64,000 bases of DNA from Rivularia sp. T60_A2020_040 (lineage in GTDB: Bacteria; Cyanobacteriota; Cyanobacteriia; Cyanobacteriales; Nostocaceae). This document shows positions 9,257 to 18,010 of the stretch, piece by piece. Below the pieces are notes generated by a model, which was not told where the DNA came from, ran no database searches, and worked only from the letters and a program-made list of their open reading frames with translations. The stretch lies in NCBI GenBank assembly GCA_015272215.1, contig JACYMD010000050.1, positions 33,015 to 97,014 on the forward strand, in the 5' to 3' direction. The first letter of the stretch is position 1. Each line of letters opens with the position of its first letter. The translations under genes were made by a program, and so were the position numbers.

Positions 9257-9275
9257 ATTTTAGATTTTGGATTGA
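9244..9275 (+). repeat. TTTGGAT/TTTAGAT array forming the end of the Nudix gene
   Basis: Four heptamers read TTTTGGA, TTTTAGA, TTTTAGA and TTTTGGA. The first supplies the codons for Gly-Phe and the TAG stop falls in the second. This is the reverse complement of the array before the same gene's start. Confidence 0.9.
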
Positions 9276-9410
9276 TTATCTTTTTAGCTGGGGAATTGCC
9301 TTTCCGGTAGAATGCTGGGCTTGTTGGCAAATTTTCGACATTTTATTTTTTAGTCACCTTTAATACCAAAAAAAACGAGATTATACTGGGTAAATTGTAT
9401 TCTAAGGTGC

Positions 9411-10586
9411 ATGATGAACGCTGAGGAACTTTTAAAAAAATATGCAGGTGGTGATCGGAAGTTTAATAAGCTAAACCTGAGAGGATTGGATTTAAAAGGT
9501 GCTGATTTAAGCGGAATCGATTTACAAGAATCAGATTTGACTGGATGCGATTTATGTCAAGTTAATTTGAATCAAGCAAAACTCAATTCTGCAAATTTGA
9601 GTAGAGCATCTTTAGTAGAAGCAAATTTAAGTGACGTACTAGCGTGTAGTGCGAATTTGAACTCGATAGAACTCAATAAAGCTAATTTAAGTAGGGCTAG
9701 ATTGAATAACGTCAAATTGAATTATGCGACTTTAAATCAAGCAAACCTTAGCAGAATAAATTTAGATAGTGCAACACTATACGCAGCAAACTTATCTGAA
9801 ACTGATTTAACTCAAGCAGATTTAAGTAAAGCATTATTGAAAAATGCGAATCTTCAAAAAGCAAAATTGCGGGGAGCTAGTTTAGAAAAGTGCAATTTAT
9901 CAGGTGGAAATTTAGCTGATGCTGATTTAGTTGGAGTTTACTTGGAAGAAGCAGATTTGAAAAAAGCCTGTCTCCAAGGTGCTAATTTAGAAAGAGCAAG
10001 TCTTAAAGGTGCTAATTTAACGAAAGCTAACTTAAATAATGCAAATCTGAAAAAAGCCGATTTAACTAACGCGAATATTTATGGTGCGACATTTGAAAAT
10101 GCTGACCTAACTGGTGCGATAATGCCTGATGGGGAAATATATCAACTACAAATAGAATCCCCTCAATCGGCAGCATCTTTATTTCAGGTGGAATCTATGA
10201 CTCGTAAAGTTATTAAAACTGATAATGCACCCGCACCAGTGGGACCTTATAATCAAGCTATTGCCGCATCCGGTGAAATGATTTTTGTTGCTGGACAAAT
10301 TGCGATCGATCCGAGGGCGGGAACTGTTGTTTATACGGACGATGTGACGAAGCAAACGGAACGGGTAATGGCTAATCTAGAAGCTATTTTAAAAGAAGCT
10401 GGTGCGACGTTTGAAAATGTGGTGAAAACCAGTGTATTTTTAAAAAATATGGATGATTTTGCGGCGGTAAATGCAGTTTACGCAAAATACTTTGATGAAG
10501 CATCCGCTCCCGCTCGCGCTTGTGTTGAAGTTTCGCGTTTACCAAAGGATGTTTTGGTTGAAATTGAATGTATTGCAATGGTTTAA
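9411..10586 (+). CDS. Pentapeptide-repeat protein fused in frame to a RidA (YjgF) domain
   Basis: 391 residues in one open frame. Residues ~18-245 are pentapeptide repeats of the A(D/N)Lxx type, in long runs such as ANLSRA, ADLTNA, ANLKKA, predicted to form a right-handed quadrilateral beta-helix. After a linker of about 17 residues (IESPQSAASLFQ), residue 263 starts a complete RidA domain: KVIKTDNAPAPVGPYNQAI, GQIAIDP, and the C-terminal ARACVEVSRLPKDV. That segment contains the catalytic Arg of active RidA enamine/imine deaminases, and EIECIA holds the conserved Glu. Free-standing RidA normally begins at the equivalent of Met263, where an ATG with AGGTGG five bases upstream is present. So either a true two-domain protein is made, or RidA is also translated separately from the internal start. 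A terminator follows at 10703. Family calls are firm; the fusion needs verification. Confidence 0.8.
   Translation: MMNAEELLKKYAGGDRKFNKLNLRGLDLKGADLSGIDLQESDLTGCDLCQVNLNQAKLNSANLSRASLVEANLSDVLACSANLNSIELNKANLSRARLNNVKLNYATLNQANLSRINLDSATLYAANLSETDLTQADLSKALLKNANLQKAKLRGASLEKCNLSGGNLADADLVGVYLEEADLKKACLQGANLERASLKGANLTKANLNNANLKKADLTNANIYGATFENADLTGAIMPDGEIYQLQIESPQSAASLFQVESMTRKVIKTDNAPAPVGPYNQAIAASGEMIFVAGQIAIDPRAGTVVYTDDVTKQTERVMANLEAILKEAGATFENVVKTSVFLKNMDDFAAVNAVYAKYFDEASAPARACVEVSRLPKDVLVEIECIAMV
10186..10199 (+). promoter_or_regulatory. Internal ribosome-binding site and ATG for a stand-alone RidA
   Basis: AGGTGG at 10186-10191 is followed after five bases by ATG at 10197, exactly where RidA proteins usually start. 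It would give a 129-residue RidA, the normal length of the free enzyme. Confidence 0.5.
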
Positions 10587-10607
10587 AGTTTAATTAAAGG
10601 GTTTGGG

Positions 10608-10640
10608 GGAATAGGGAATAGGGAATAGGGAATTGGGTAA
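10608..10640 (+). repeat. AGGGAAT heptamer array
   Basis: Three to four tandem copies of AGGGAAT, degrading to TTGGGTAATT, 20 bp after the stop of the pentapeptide-RidA gene. Confidence 0.85.
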
Positions 10641-10702
10641 TTTTCCGAAATAAATCTATTTAAAATTGATTCTATAAATAAGTAGATTTGGCGAATAAAT
10701 TT

Positions 10703-10729
10703 TAAGGTGGGTTTTACTCACCTTTTTTT
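10703..10729 (+). terminator. Rho-independent terminator after the pentapeptide-RidA gene
   Basis: AAGGTG and CACCTT pair around a short loop, followed by a run of seven T. Confidence 0.75.
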
Positions 10730-10759
10730 ACTTAAATTCGATTAATTTTTGAATTTTAA

Positions 10760-11236
10760 ATGACTACTAATAATATTCAACCTTGGCAACGAAATATAAT
10801 AGTACATCATAGTCAAATTTTGATGTTGAGTTTCGAGCGTTGGACTGGACGTACTTTGTTAAATTGTACAGGTTCTGCTCAGGAAACAGCCAAAGCATTA
10901 TTTGAAGCAGATTTTGCTTTGGTATCTCATGGTATAGAAGCAGATCCAATTTTTAACTATGGTAATCGCAAAGCTTTACAATTATGGGAACTTTCCTGGG
11001 AAGATTTTACCTCAATGCCTTCACGTCAATCCGCACAGCAAGTAGTTCAAGAAGAGCGCGATAGCCTTTTAGCTGAAACTACTACTAAAGGTTTTACTCG
11101 TTATTCGGGGATTCGTATTTCCAATAGTGGTAAGCGTTTTCACATAGAAAATGGTATGATATGGAACCTTTTGGACGCAGAAAATCAATATTTTGGTCAA
11201 GCTGCGATGTTTTCTAATTATAAATTTCTCGATTAA
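10760..11236 (+). CDS. MEKHLA domain protein
   Basis: A 158-residue soluble protein that matches the stand-alone bacterial MEKHLA family, a PAS-like fold first named for the C-terminus of plant HD-ZIP III proteins. Recognisable segments are ALFEADFALVSHGIEADPIFNYGN, ALQLWELSWEDFTSMPSRQSA, and GFTRYSGIRISNSGKRFHIE. The small-molecule ligand and role are not known. It lies alone between a terminator and the convergent channel-like gene, whose stop codon it overlaps by four bases (11233-11236). Confidence 0.78.
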   Translation: MTTNNIQPWQRNIIVHHSQILMLSFERWTGRTLLNCTGSAQETAKALFEADFALVSHGIEADPIFNYGNRKALQLWELSWEDFTSMPSRQSAQQVVQEERDSLLAETTTKGFTRYSGIRISNSGKRFHIENGMIWNLLDAENQYFGQAAMFSNYKFLD

Positions 11237-13257
11237 TTTTCAATTAAAGTCGCATCAACACCATACTTTTTTAGCCTTCTTAATAACAATTGTCCTTGAT
11301 GTTTATATATGGGATAGTCGAGAGTAGCAGGTAAATTATTCATTAAATTTCGTGCCATTTTTTTGTTACAACCACTAACAAAAGCGATAATCGCAGCCGC
11401 TTTGAGTATGACATCTTGGGATGGTGCTTCTTTAACCTTTAATTTACAATTGGGAAGTTGGCGATTGCCATTTTCAATATTTTGTAAACTATCGAAATTT
11501 CCCAGAATAACAATTCTATCGCCAGCTTCTAAAGGTGATTTATCCCAGTAACTAGGCATGATTTTAGGATGGGATTGTTTATATGTTTGGTAGAGAATAG
11601 GTACGACTCCATACCCATAAGCAAGTTCAAACAGGAAATATCCATTTAAGGTATCTCCTGGTTTAATAGTGTATTCTGCAACCAAAATAGTTTGCTCATT
11701 CATCCGCAACATATTACGAATGTGTTTACCAAAAGCATTACTTACAAATGTTTCGGCTGCAAGTTCATAATCATTAATGACTTTTGCATAAGGTAAATAT
11801 TCCTTAATTTCATGAGTTTTATGATAGTCAAAAGTGCGAATAATTAAAGTACAGTTAGGATTTACTTGATAAGCTTTTAAACTAATATTGATATTGTCAT
11901 CTTCATTATCGGTGACAACAACAACGCTTTTAGCATTAGCAAGATTTACTTTTTGCAAATTATCAATGAAATTACCAATTAATAATTGCATTTGTGGTAA
12001 AACACTGCGTTTTACTTTTTTATCATTCATCCCAAATACTGGTTGCTGCCATTTTTGTAAAAAATCTGCAATTTTCTCTCCCAGTTGACTTAAACCAATT
12101 ACCACAATATGGTTACGTTTAGGATAAATAAATAACTGCTGAAATTTCTCGTTTAATACCCATTGAGTTAACCAAGCTTGTAATATACCCATTAATAGAA
12201 TACCGCTCAGCATATAGAAAAAATTTATTATTCGTTCTAATATCTCTGGTTGTAGTATTGTTTGTTTATCGTCTCTCAAATAAACAGCATCGTATCCGCC
12301 CAAAAGCATCACAGCAGAGGTATATAAAGCTTTTAATGGATGGTATTCCAAAGTAATAGTTAGAATTACAACACCAATAATTAATAAAATAAACCAAGTT
12401 AAAAATACAATGCGAATAATTGGTTGATTGATTTGCTGTTTAATCCATTCTTGTAAAGCAAGAGCTTTTTGCCCGCCTTTTTTTCGAGATAAAAAATCAA
12501 TAATTGTTTGCTTAAAACTACTATCTTTTTCTGAGGGTAAAGAAGAAGATTCACCATATAAATGAACTAACTTATTATTAACTTCGATATAAATAACTTC
12601 ATCATTGGGATGCAATATTAAATTGGGTTTCCAATTGTGAAATAAAGTGGGAAGCTGTTTTCTTGCGGGAATATGACTGAGTATTCGACAATCTTTAGTA
12701 TTAATTTGATGTAATTGACGACTCCGCCATTTATGATAGGGATGAATTTTAACTTTAAATATCCCCACCCATTCATTTTCCAATTGAAAAAAACCGCGAT
12801 TTTCATCTCCTAAAGCGCGGGTTGCAATTACTTGTGCTGGTAATTCTGTTGCATCACAAACTATTAAATTATTGATATTTAACTCGTTTTTATCATGTAA
12901 ATTATTGTGAGATGAACGTACAATTACACGAGCTTGAAGATTAAGTTTGTTTATTTCATGAGCTACTTTTACATTTACTAATTCATCATCTGTAACTATT
13001 AGTATCGCTCGACATTCTTTGATGTTAGCTTTTTGAAGAATTTCTAATTCTTGAATATCTCCAACTAAATAATTATTTTTAATGGAATTTGGTATCCCAT
13101 CAACTTGCCATTTAATCTTTTCTTGTTTATCAATTGCAATTACAGGTACACCAAAATTTTTGAGTAGCTTAACACAATGTTGACCTAAACTACCCAAACC
13201 ACAAACTATAAAATGCGAAGATTGAGTCGATTGATTCTGTTGTTCAGATAACGACAT
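11233..13257 (-). CDS. Dual-RCK/TrkA-N membrane protein, channel-like with atypical pore and an L7/L12-like C-terminal domain
   Basis: 674 residues. N-terminal NAD-binding TrkA-N domain (residues ~16-130: FIVCGLGSLGQHCVKLL), a TrkA-C-like segment, then a membrane unit of two hydrophobic helices (IVFLTWFILLIIGVVILTI near 280; IINFFYMLSGILLMGILQAW near 340). A second TrkA-N domain (HIVVIGLSQLGEKIADFL near 385) follows. Between the helices, where K+ channels have T(V/I)GYG, this protein has LLGGYDAVY, so it is not a standard K+ filter. The last ~65 residues contain ARNLMNNLPATLDYPIYKHQ and QLLLRRLKKYGVDATLIE, which resemble the ribosomal L7/L12 C-terminal fold. It probably senses nucleotide or redox state and gates ion flow, or is a degenerate channel. 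Substrate is unknown. Confidence 0.7.
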   Translation of the reverse strand: MSLSEQQNQSTQSSHFIVCGLGSLGQHCVKLLKNFGVPVIAIDKQEKIKWQVDGIPNSIKNNYLVGDIQELEILQKANIKECRAILIVTDDELVNVKVAHEINKLNLQARVIVRSSHNNLHDKNELNINNLIVCDATELPAQVIATRALGDENRGFFQLENEWVGIFKVKIHPYHKWRSRQLHQINTKDCRILSHIPARKQLPTLFHNWKPNLILHPNDEVIYIEVNNKLVHLYGESSSLPSEKDSSFKQTIIDFLSRKKGGQKALALQEWIKQQINQPIIRIVFLTWFILLIIGVVILTITLEYHPLKALYTSAVMLLGGYDAVYLRDDKQTILQPEILERIINFFYMLSGILLMGILQAWLTQWVLNEKFQQLFIYPKRNHIVVIGLSQLGEKIADFLQKWQQPVFGMNDKKVKRSVLPQMQLLIGNFIDNLQKVNLANAKSVVVVTDNEDDNINISLKAYQVNPNCTLIIRTFDYHKTHEIKEYLPYAKVINDYELAAETFVSNAFGKHIRNMLRMNEQTILVAEYTIKPGDTLNGYFLFELAYGYGVVPILYQTYKQSHPKIMPSYWDKSPLEAGDRIVILGNFDSLQNIENGNRQLPNCKLKVKEAPSQDVILKAAAIIAFVSGCNKKMARNLMNNLPATLDYPIYKHQGQLLLRRLKKYGVDATLIEN

Positions 13258-13827
13258 TTAGCAAACCTATATAATTATGATTTTTGTTTGGCTTCGAGTA
13301 ATTAATAGTGATGCGTATACTTCGATTTGCAATCGAACAATAATTTGATGAAATCAGATAAATGCAATAAATAACTAACTCAAATAATAAATATATTTTT
13401 TGGGATGATTAATTGTGATAAACACAACAATTAATTTTAAATATAGGAAGTATGCCAAAAATATTATATACAAGTATTTTTTGATAATTTGATGTTTGAA
13501 ATACCCTAATAATAAAAAACATTTAATAATTAAATTAACGTGAGTTCAATGTTCATTCCTCGATTATTCATGAGGTTAGAAGTTGGGTTTTTCTGATGAT
13601 TGTCTGTTACAACTCAGATTTATCTTAAAAACTCGACTTATTTCTATTCGTTGAATTCATGTTAAATTAAATTTAATCTGATATTAAACAACTATCAAGA
13701 ATAATCTGTGGTGGAAATATAAAAAACCCGGTATCCTCAAAAAACCGGGTTTATTACTTGATGAAATTACGAAAATTATCGTTTAATTATCCTGATAAAT
13801 TATTCAAAATTCAAACTTTCTAAAAAC
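13258..13827. other. AT-rich intergenic region
   Basis: Very AT-rich and without a credible open frame. It holds the upstream region of the minus-strand channel-like gene (next to 13257) and, at the far end, the terminator of the TPR gene. AGAAGTTGGGTTTTT at 13568-13582 resembles a motif that recurs at 18152 and 44408. Confidence 0.6.
13721..13753 (-). terminator. Rho-independent terminator of the TPR gene
   Basis: Read on the minus strand, AACCCGGT and ACCGGGTT form a perfect 8-bp stem followed by a run of six T, 75 bp after the stop of the TPR gene. Confidence 0.9.
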
Positions 13828-14934
13828 TTACTGAAATCCAAAATCTTCTTCTGTTGTAATTGGTGTTTCCGTTTCAGTAGGTGATTCTCCAGAAAATTCG
13901 ATTTCACGATTTTCTAAAGTTTCTGAAGGTTGTTCCCCTTGCTCATTACTAGGAATAATAACAGACGACTCAGAAGCATCTTCAACTGCTGTTGCTGGTT
14001 GCTGTTGATTTTGAGATGAAACAATTTCTTGCATCAACTGCTCAATAACTTCTGTTTGTTCAATGTTACCTTGTTTGCGATATTCTTTATGAGCGCGTTT
14101 AAGAACTTGTTGAGCTTTCTTCAATTCCCCTTGCTTGTAAAAAGCTATTCCCAAATTGTAATAAGCAGAAGGATTATCCGGAATCCGACGAATTGCTTGA
14201 ATATAAGTCTCAATCGCTTCGGGAGTTTGACCTCTAACTGCTAATAAACCAGCTAAATTAGTATATGCTGCAATATTCTGGGGATTTAATACTAAAACTT
14301 CTCGGTAAGCAGAAATCGCTTTCGCTGTATCTCCTTGTTGCTGCAAAGCTATTCCCAAATTAAAGTAAGCGTTGGCATTGTTTCTGTCAAGATGGATTGA
14401 TTGCTCGTAAGCTGCGATCGCCTCTTCTTTTTGTCCTTGTTGATACAATACTAATCCGAGATTATATTGAGCATTAGCCATTGTCGGCTCAACTATTAAT
14501 GCTTGACGGTAAGCGGTAATTGCAGCTTCATTTTGTTCTTGTTTATGCAACGCTAAACCCAAATTATAATAAGCTTCCGCTAATTCAGGATTAAGACGAA
14601 TCGCTTCTCCATACTCTTGTACCGCTGCATCCAAACGATTTTGCTTTAAAAAGATATTACCTAAATAATTCCGTGCTGCACCAAGATTCGAATCGCGATT
14701 TAAAGCAGCCCGCAAAGCTGATTCAGCTCCTTGAAAATCGCCAGTATTATAACGCATAACTCCCTGCTGAAACAAACCAGCAGCTTCTAAATCTTGAGTG
14801 ACAGCGGTTTGTGCTAAAAGCTTATTTCCCGGTAAATCCGCGATGGCAATTCCCACGAAGGTAGCACAGGAGCAAAATAGTAAAGGAACAGCAGCGCCAA
14901 TAATACGCTGAATATTTGCAAATTTTTGAGACAT
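13828..14934 (-). CDS. Secreted or membrane-anchored TPR protein
   Basis: 368 residues from the ATG at 14934; the frame extends six codons further to a GTG. The N-terminus has a hydrophobic segment after two basic residues (RIIGAAVPLLFCSCATFVGIA), fitting a signal peptide or anchor. From about residue 45 to 285 there are seven or so canonical tetratricopeptide repeats with the pattern AYYNLGLALHKQEQNEAAITAY, each of 34 residues. The C-terminal ~80 residues are low-complexity, acidic and Thr/Glu/Gln-rich. TPR proteins are scaffolds, and no partner can be named from context. It is monocistronic with a strong terminator. Confidence 0.85.
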   Translation of the reverse strand: MSQKFANIQRIIGAAVPLLFCSCATFVGIAIADLPGNKLLAQTAVTQDLEAAGLFQQGVMRYNTGDFQGAESALRAALNRDSNLGAARNYLGNIFLKQNRLDAAVQEYGEAIRLNPELAEAYYNLGLALHKQEQNEAAITAYRQALIVEPTMANAQYNLGLVLYQQGQKEEAIAAYEQSIHLDRNNANAYFNLGIALQQQGDTAKAISAYREVLVLNPQNIAAYTNLAGLLAVRGQTPEAIETYIQAIRRIPDNPSAYYNLGIAFYKQGELKKAQQVLKRAHKEYRKQGNIEQTEVIEQLMQEIVSSQNQQQPATAVEDASESSVIIPSNEQGEQPSETLENREIEFSGESPTETETPITTEEDFGFQ

Positions 14935-15029
14935 TTTAGGCTTTCCCTGCACTTATTACTAGATGCTGTTTAAGTTAGAATGCCCATAATCGAGAGAAAA
15001 ATTAAAGTTCTTTGAATAATTTTTGAGTA

Positions 15030-15066
15030 GGGGATGGGGAGATGGGGTGATGGGGTGATGGGGAGA
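15030..15066. repeat. GATGGGG(A/T) array
   Basis: Four to five units of an 8-bp GATGGGGA/GATGGGGT repeat between the TPR gene and queA. Confidence 0.85.
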
Positions 15067-15080
15067 AATAAATATCAACC

Positions 15081-15122
15081 ATCAACTGTCAACTGTCAAC
15101 TGTCCACTGTCAACTGTCAACT
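15081..15122 (-). repeat. TTGACAG heptamer array forming the end of queA
   Basis: Six copies read on the minus strand, one with a substitution (TGGACAG). The first copy encodes the last residues Val-Asp-Ser and the TGA stop of queA. Confidence 0.95.
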
Positions 15123-16300
15123 GCTTCAGGTAGTATCAACATGGCATCACCGAAGGAATAAAAGCGATATTGAGCTTTAATGGCTTCTTGATATACACTC
15201 AACAATCGTTTTCTCCCAATTAAAGCACTTACCAACATCAGTAAACTCGAACGTGGTAAATGAAAGTTGGTAATCAAACCTTGCACTACTCGCCATTTAT
15301 AACCAGGATATATAAATAAGTTGGTTTCTCCACAAAATGGCTGCAATTCCCCTGATGTAGCTGCTCCTTCTAATGCACGTACTACCGTTGTTCCTACTGC
15401 AATTACTCTTCCACCTTTGGCTTTAGTTTCGCGGATTTGCTCTACTGTCTGCTTTGGTACTTCAATCCATTCTTTGTGCATTTCGTGAGTAGTTACGTCT
15501 TCTACTTCCACCGGACGAAATGTACCCACTCCCACGTGTAAAGTGACGAAAGCTCGATTAATTCCAGTTTGCTGTAATGTTTCTAATAATTCAGGAGTAA
15601 AATGCAGTCCCGCTGTGGGTGCTGCAACTGCTCCAGGATGTTCAGCATAAACTGTTTGATACTGTTGGCTTTCGGCATTGCTCGCCGTAATATAAGGCGG
15701 TAAGGGTATTTCTCCAAATACATCTAATAGCTGTATCAAAGATATTCCAGGAGGTAAATCAAATTGCAGCAATCGTCCTCCTGTCGCTTCGTCTGTCTGC
15801 AAAACTTTGGCAACTAATTGTTTACAAGGTTCTAAACTATCTTTCCTCGGCTCAAAAATAATCTCGCTACCTGACTTGAATCGCTTTCCCGGTTTAACTA
15901 ATGCTAACCAACAATTGTGCTGCAATTCTTCCAACAGCAAAACTTCTATTTGGGCTCCCGTAGATTTACGTCCGTATAGTCTCGCTGGTATGACTTTTGT
16001 ATCATTCATTACTAGTAAATCCTGGGGACGAAGAATCACTGGTAAATCCCGAAAAACTCGATTGTCAGGTATTTTTTGTATCCCAGTATCAAGTGAATCT
16101 ACTACCAACAAACGCGAACTATCTCTGGGAACAACGGGGTTTTGAGCAATTAATTCCGGAGGTAAATCATAGTCGTATCCATCGAGAGAACAGTCTAGAT
16201 TCACATCTGTAGTAATTTGACTTGAAGGGTAAATACCTTGAGACAAATAGGTTTCTGACTCAGAAGAATTGGGTTTTCCCATAAAAGGTGGTTGCTGCAT
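15110..16300 (-). CDS. queA: S-adenosylmethionine:tRNA ribosyltransferase-isomerase
   Basis: Transfers and isomerises the ribosyl part of AdoMet onto 7-aminomethyl-7-deazaguanine in tRNA, forming epoxyqueuosine. The QueA fold is obvious: [47 protein letters not shown], the central [23 protein letters not shown]-like ([15 protein letters not shown]), and [19 protein letters not shown]. At 396 residues it carries a ~40-residue N-terminal extension before YDYDLPP, poorly conserved in appearance; a later start is possible, but no alternative with a good ribosome site is visible. QueA usually ends soon after [10 protein letters not shown]; here five more residues, EAVDS, and the stop are partly derived from a TTGACAG array. 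Confidence 0.94.
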   Translation of the reverse strand: MQQPPFMGKPNSSESETYLSQGIYPSSQITTDVNLDCSLDGYDYDLPPELIAQNPVVPRDSSRLLVVDSLDTGIQKIPDNRVFRDLPVILRPQDLLVMNDTKVIPARLYGRKSTGAQIEVLLLEELQHNCWLALVKPGKRFKSGSEIIFEPRKDSLEPCKQLVAKVLQTDEATGGRLLQFDLPPGISLIQLLDVFGEIPLPPYITASNAESQQYQTVYAEHPGAVAAPTAGLHFTPELLETLQQTGINRAFVTLHVGVGTFRPVEVEDVTTHEMHKEWIEVPKQTVEQIRETKAKGGRVIAVGTTVVRALEGAATSGELQPFCGETNLFIYPGYKWRVVQGLITNFHLPRSSLLMLVSALIGRKRLLSVYQEAIKAQYRFYSFGDAMLILPEAVDS

Positions 16301-16549
16301 TGATATTTATAGTTTTTTAAAGGAAAAAATTTCAATTATAGTTTATGAAAAAATCTTAATTATTAACCCTAAGTGATATTAAGCATATTATCAATTAGAG
16401 TATATTTAAGTAATACGCAAAATCAAAGATAAAAATTGGGTAAACCTCCCCATCCAAAAACGGGGGCTTTTACCCTACCGGAGTTGGGATCAATATATCA
16501 ATAATAGAAATGTAGAGATGTAAAGTTGGCTTTGATCCCAAGCACTAAG

Positions 16550-16939
16550 ATGGAATATTTGTATTACCTGGCAAATGCCAGTTTAACTTTAAGGGTAGTT
16601 CAATATTTGCACGCTAGACCCCGGATACCTGTTTCCTTCATCACCGTAATTCATCAGATAGATGGTTGGGTGGTTAGAGTCAAACTTGATTATCAGATTT
16701 CTCCTGATTTAGATGGTGATATCCGGTCTTTTTTGAACGAGTTAGGAATTCGTTACGAACCTCCAATGCGAGTACAAATGGCACTTTGGAGTTTGGAAGC
16801 ACAACAAAATCCGGTTGAAGTCATGCGTCGTTATCAAGTCGCTATTGTTTCTCACGGTAGCCCCGACAAAGAAGAAATTGAAGCATTTCGACAACAATTT
16901 GTTAGAGGATTGGGTTACTGTCCGGAAACCCTAGCATGA
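16550..16939 (+). CDS. Conserved hypothetical protein (cyanobacterial type)
   Basis: 129 residues from the ATG at 16550 (MEYLYYLANASLTLRV); the frame is open upstream to a TTG at 16526. I do not recognise a named domain. The composition is that of a folded soluble alpha/beta protein without a signal peptide or membrane segment: strand-like VSFITVIHQIDGWVVRVKLDY, then DLDGDIRSFLNELGIRYEPP, then a helical tail ending EAFRQQFVRGLGYCPE. Codon use matches neighbouring genes, so it is likely real. It is flanked by divergent queA and the convergent YraN gene and has no operon partner. Confidence 0.65.
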   Translation: MEYLYYLANASLTLRVVQYLHARPRIPVSFITVIHQIDGWVVRVKLDYQISPDLDGDIRSFLNELGIRYEPPMRVQMALWSLEAQQNPVEVMRRYQVAIVSHGSPDKEEIEAFRQQFVRGLGYCPETLA

Positions 16940-17023
16940 ATATTGTTGCTGTATGCAACTTTTATCGCTAGGTGGTTATTAGTTGATAATCGGTAATTTA
17001 TCTATTTGTATTTATCACGAATC

Positions 17024-17482
17024 TTACTCATTGTCAATTGAATACTCAAATGCTGCGGCAATGTATTCTTCTAAGGTTAAATAATATCCCGATACTGATA
17101 AACTAGCTAAAAAATTTGTTTGAGTTATTTTTCTCTGACAGCAAACAATCGCGACATCAAACTGGCAAAGATAGTCTGCTTTTTCAGGAAACTTTGCCAG
17201 AAACATCGCAGCAGTGCGGCAAAGTTTAGCTTGTTTTTTTGGTGCTAAAGCCATTCTTCCTTGAGCATCCCAACTACCCGGAGAACGGGTTTTGACTTCG
17301 ACGAATGCTAAGGTAACGCTACCCAAATTATCTTCCCTTTCGGCAATAATATCAATTTCTCCCCAACGACAGTGCCAGCGACGATGTAGAATTATCCAAC
17401 CCGTTGATTTGAGCCATTGGGTTACGAAGTCTTCACCTAAAGCACCAATATCGGGATAATGAGAGGAAGAATGGTTCGTCAT
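17024..17482 (-). CDS. YraN family (UPF0102) nuclease-fold protein
   Basis: 152 residues with the UPF0102 signature: an N-terminal GALGEDFVTQWLKSTGWIILHRRW segment followed by GEIDIIAE and FVEVKTRSPGSWD. The E-x-D ... E-x-K residues form the restriction-endonuclease-like (PD-(D/E)XK) core. Cellular role is poorly defined; in other bacteria members sit near recombination or ribosome-related genes. It diverges from the pentapeptide protein at 17499 with only 16 bp between the two starts, so the promoters must overlap the coding regions. Confidence 0.88.
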   Translation of the reverse strand: MTNHSSSHYPDIGALGEDFVTQWLKSTGWIILHRRWHCRWGEIDIIAEREDNLGSVTLAFVEVKTRSPGSWDAQGRMALAPKKQAKLCRTAAMFLAKFPEKADYLCQFDVAIVCCQRKITQTNFLASLSVSGYYLTLEEYIAAAFEYSIDNE

Positions 17483-17498
17483 GAGCAGCTAAATTATC

Positions 17499-18005
17499 AT
17501 GATTTTTACTAAAAGTAACTGGATTAAGGTAAGTATACTTAGTTTATTGTTTTGGGGAATAGTTTATATTTTGCCGTCAAATCTAACTCCCCAGGCTTTG
17601 GCTTTGGATTACGATAAGGAAATTTTAATCGAAGCTGATTTCTCCAATCGCGATTTAACGGATTCTAGTTTTACGAAAGCGAATCTTCGCGATAGCAACT
17701 TTAGTAATTCTAATTTGCAGGGTGTAAGATTTTTTGCGACTAATTTGGAGTCAGCAAATTTAAGGAATACCAACCTCAGATATGCGACTTTAGATTCGGC
17801 ACGTTTAGTAAAAGCAGATTTGACAAATGCAGTGTTAGAAGGTGCATTTGCATCCAACGCTAGATTCGACGGTGCGATTATTGATGGTGCTGATTTTACC
17901 GATGTGTTATTACGTCGCGACGAGCAAGAGAAATTGTGTCAATTAGCCAAAGGTACTAATCCCACCACAGGGCGCAATACTCGCGATACTTTATATTGTT
18001 CGTAG
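17499..18005 (+). CDS. Exported pentapeptide-repeat protein, probably thylakoid-lumen type
   Basis: 168 residues. A basic start and hydrophobic core (KVSILSLLFWGIVYILPS) with an Ala-rich exit (PQALALDY) make a good signal peptide of about 35 residues. Pentapeptide repeats follow from ~45 to 125 (ANLRDSNFSNSNLQG, ANLRNTNLRYATLDSARL). The C-terminal tail LCQLAKGTNPTTGRNTRDTLYC has two Cys that could form a disulfide. This arrangement matches the lumenal pentapeptide proteins of plants and cyanobacteria, whose function is not established. It is an unlinked second pentapeptide gene in the window; the one at 9411 has no signal peptide. Confidence 0.82.
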   Translation: MIFTKSNWIKVSILSLLFWGIVYILPSNLTPQALALDYDKEILIEADFSNRDLTDSSFTKANLRDSNFSNSNLQGVRFFATNLESANLRNTNLRYATLDSARLVKADLTNAVLEGAFASNARFDGAIIDGADFTDVLLRRDEQEKLCQLAKGTNPTTGRNTRDTLYCS

Positions 18006-18010
18006 GTCAA

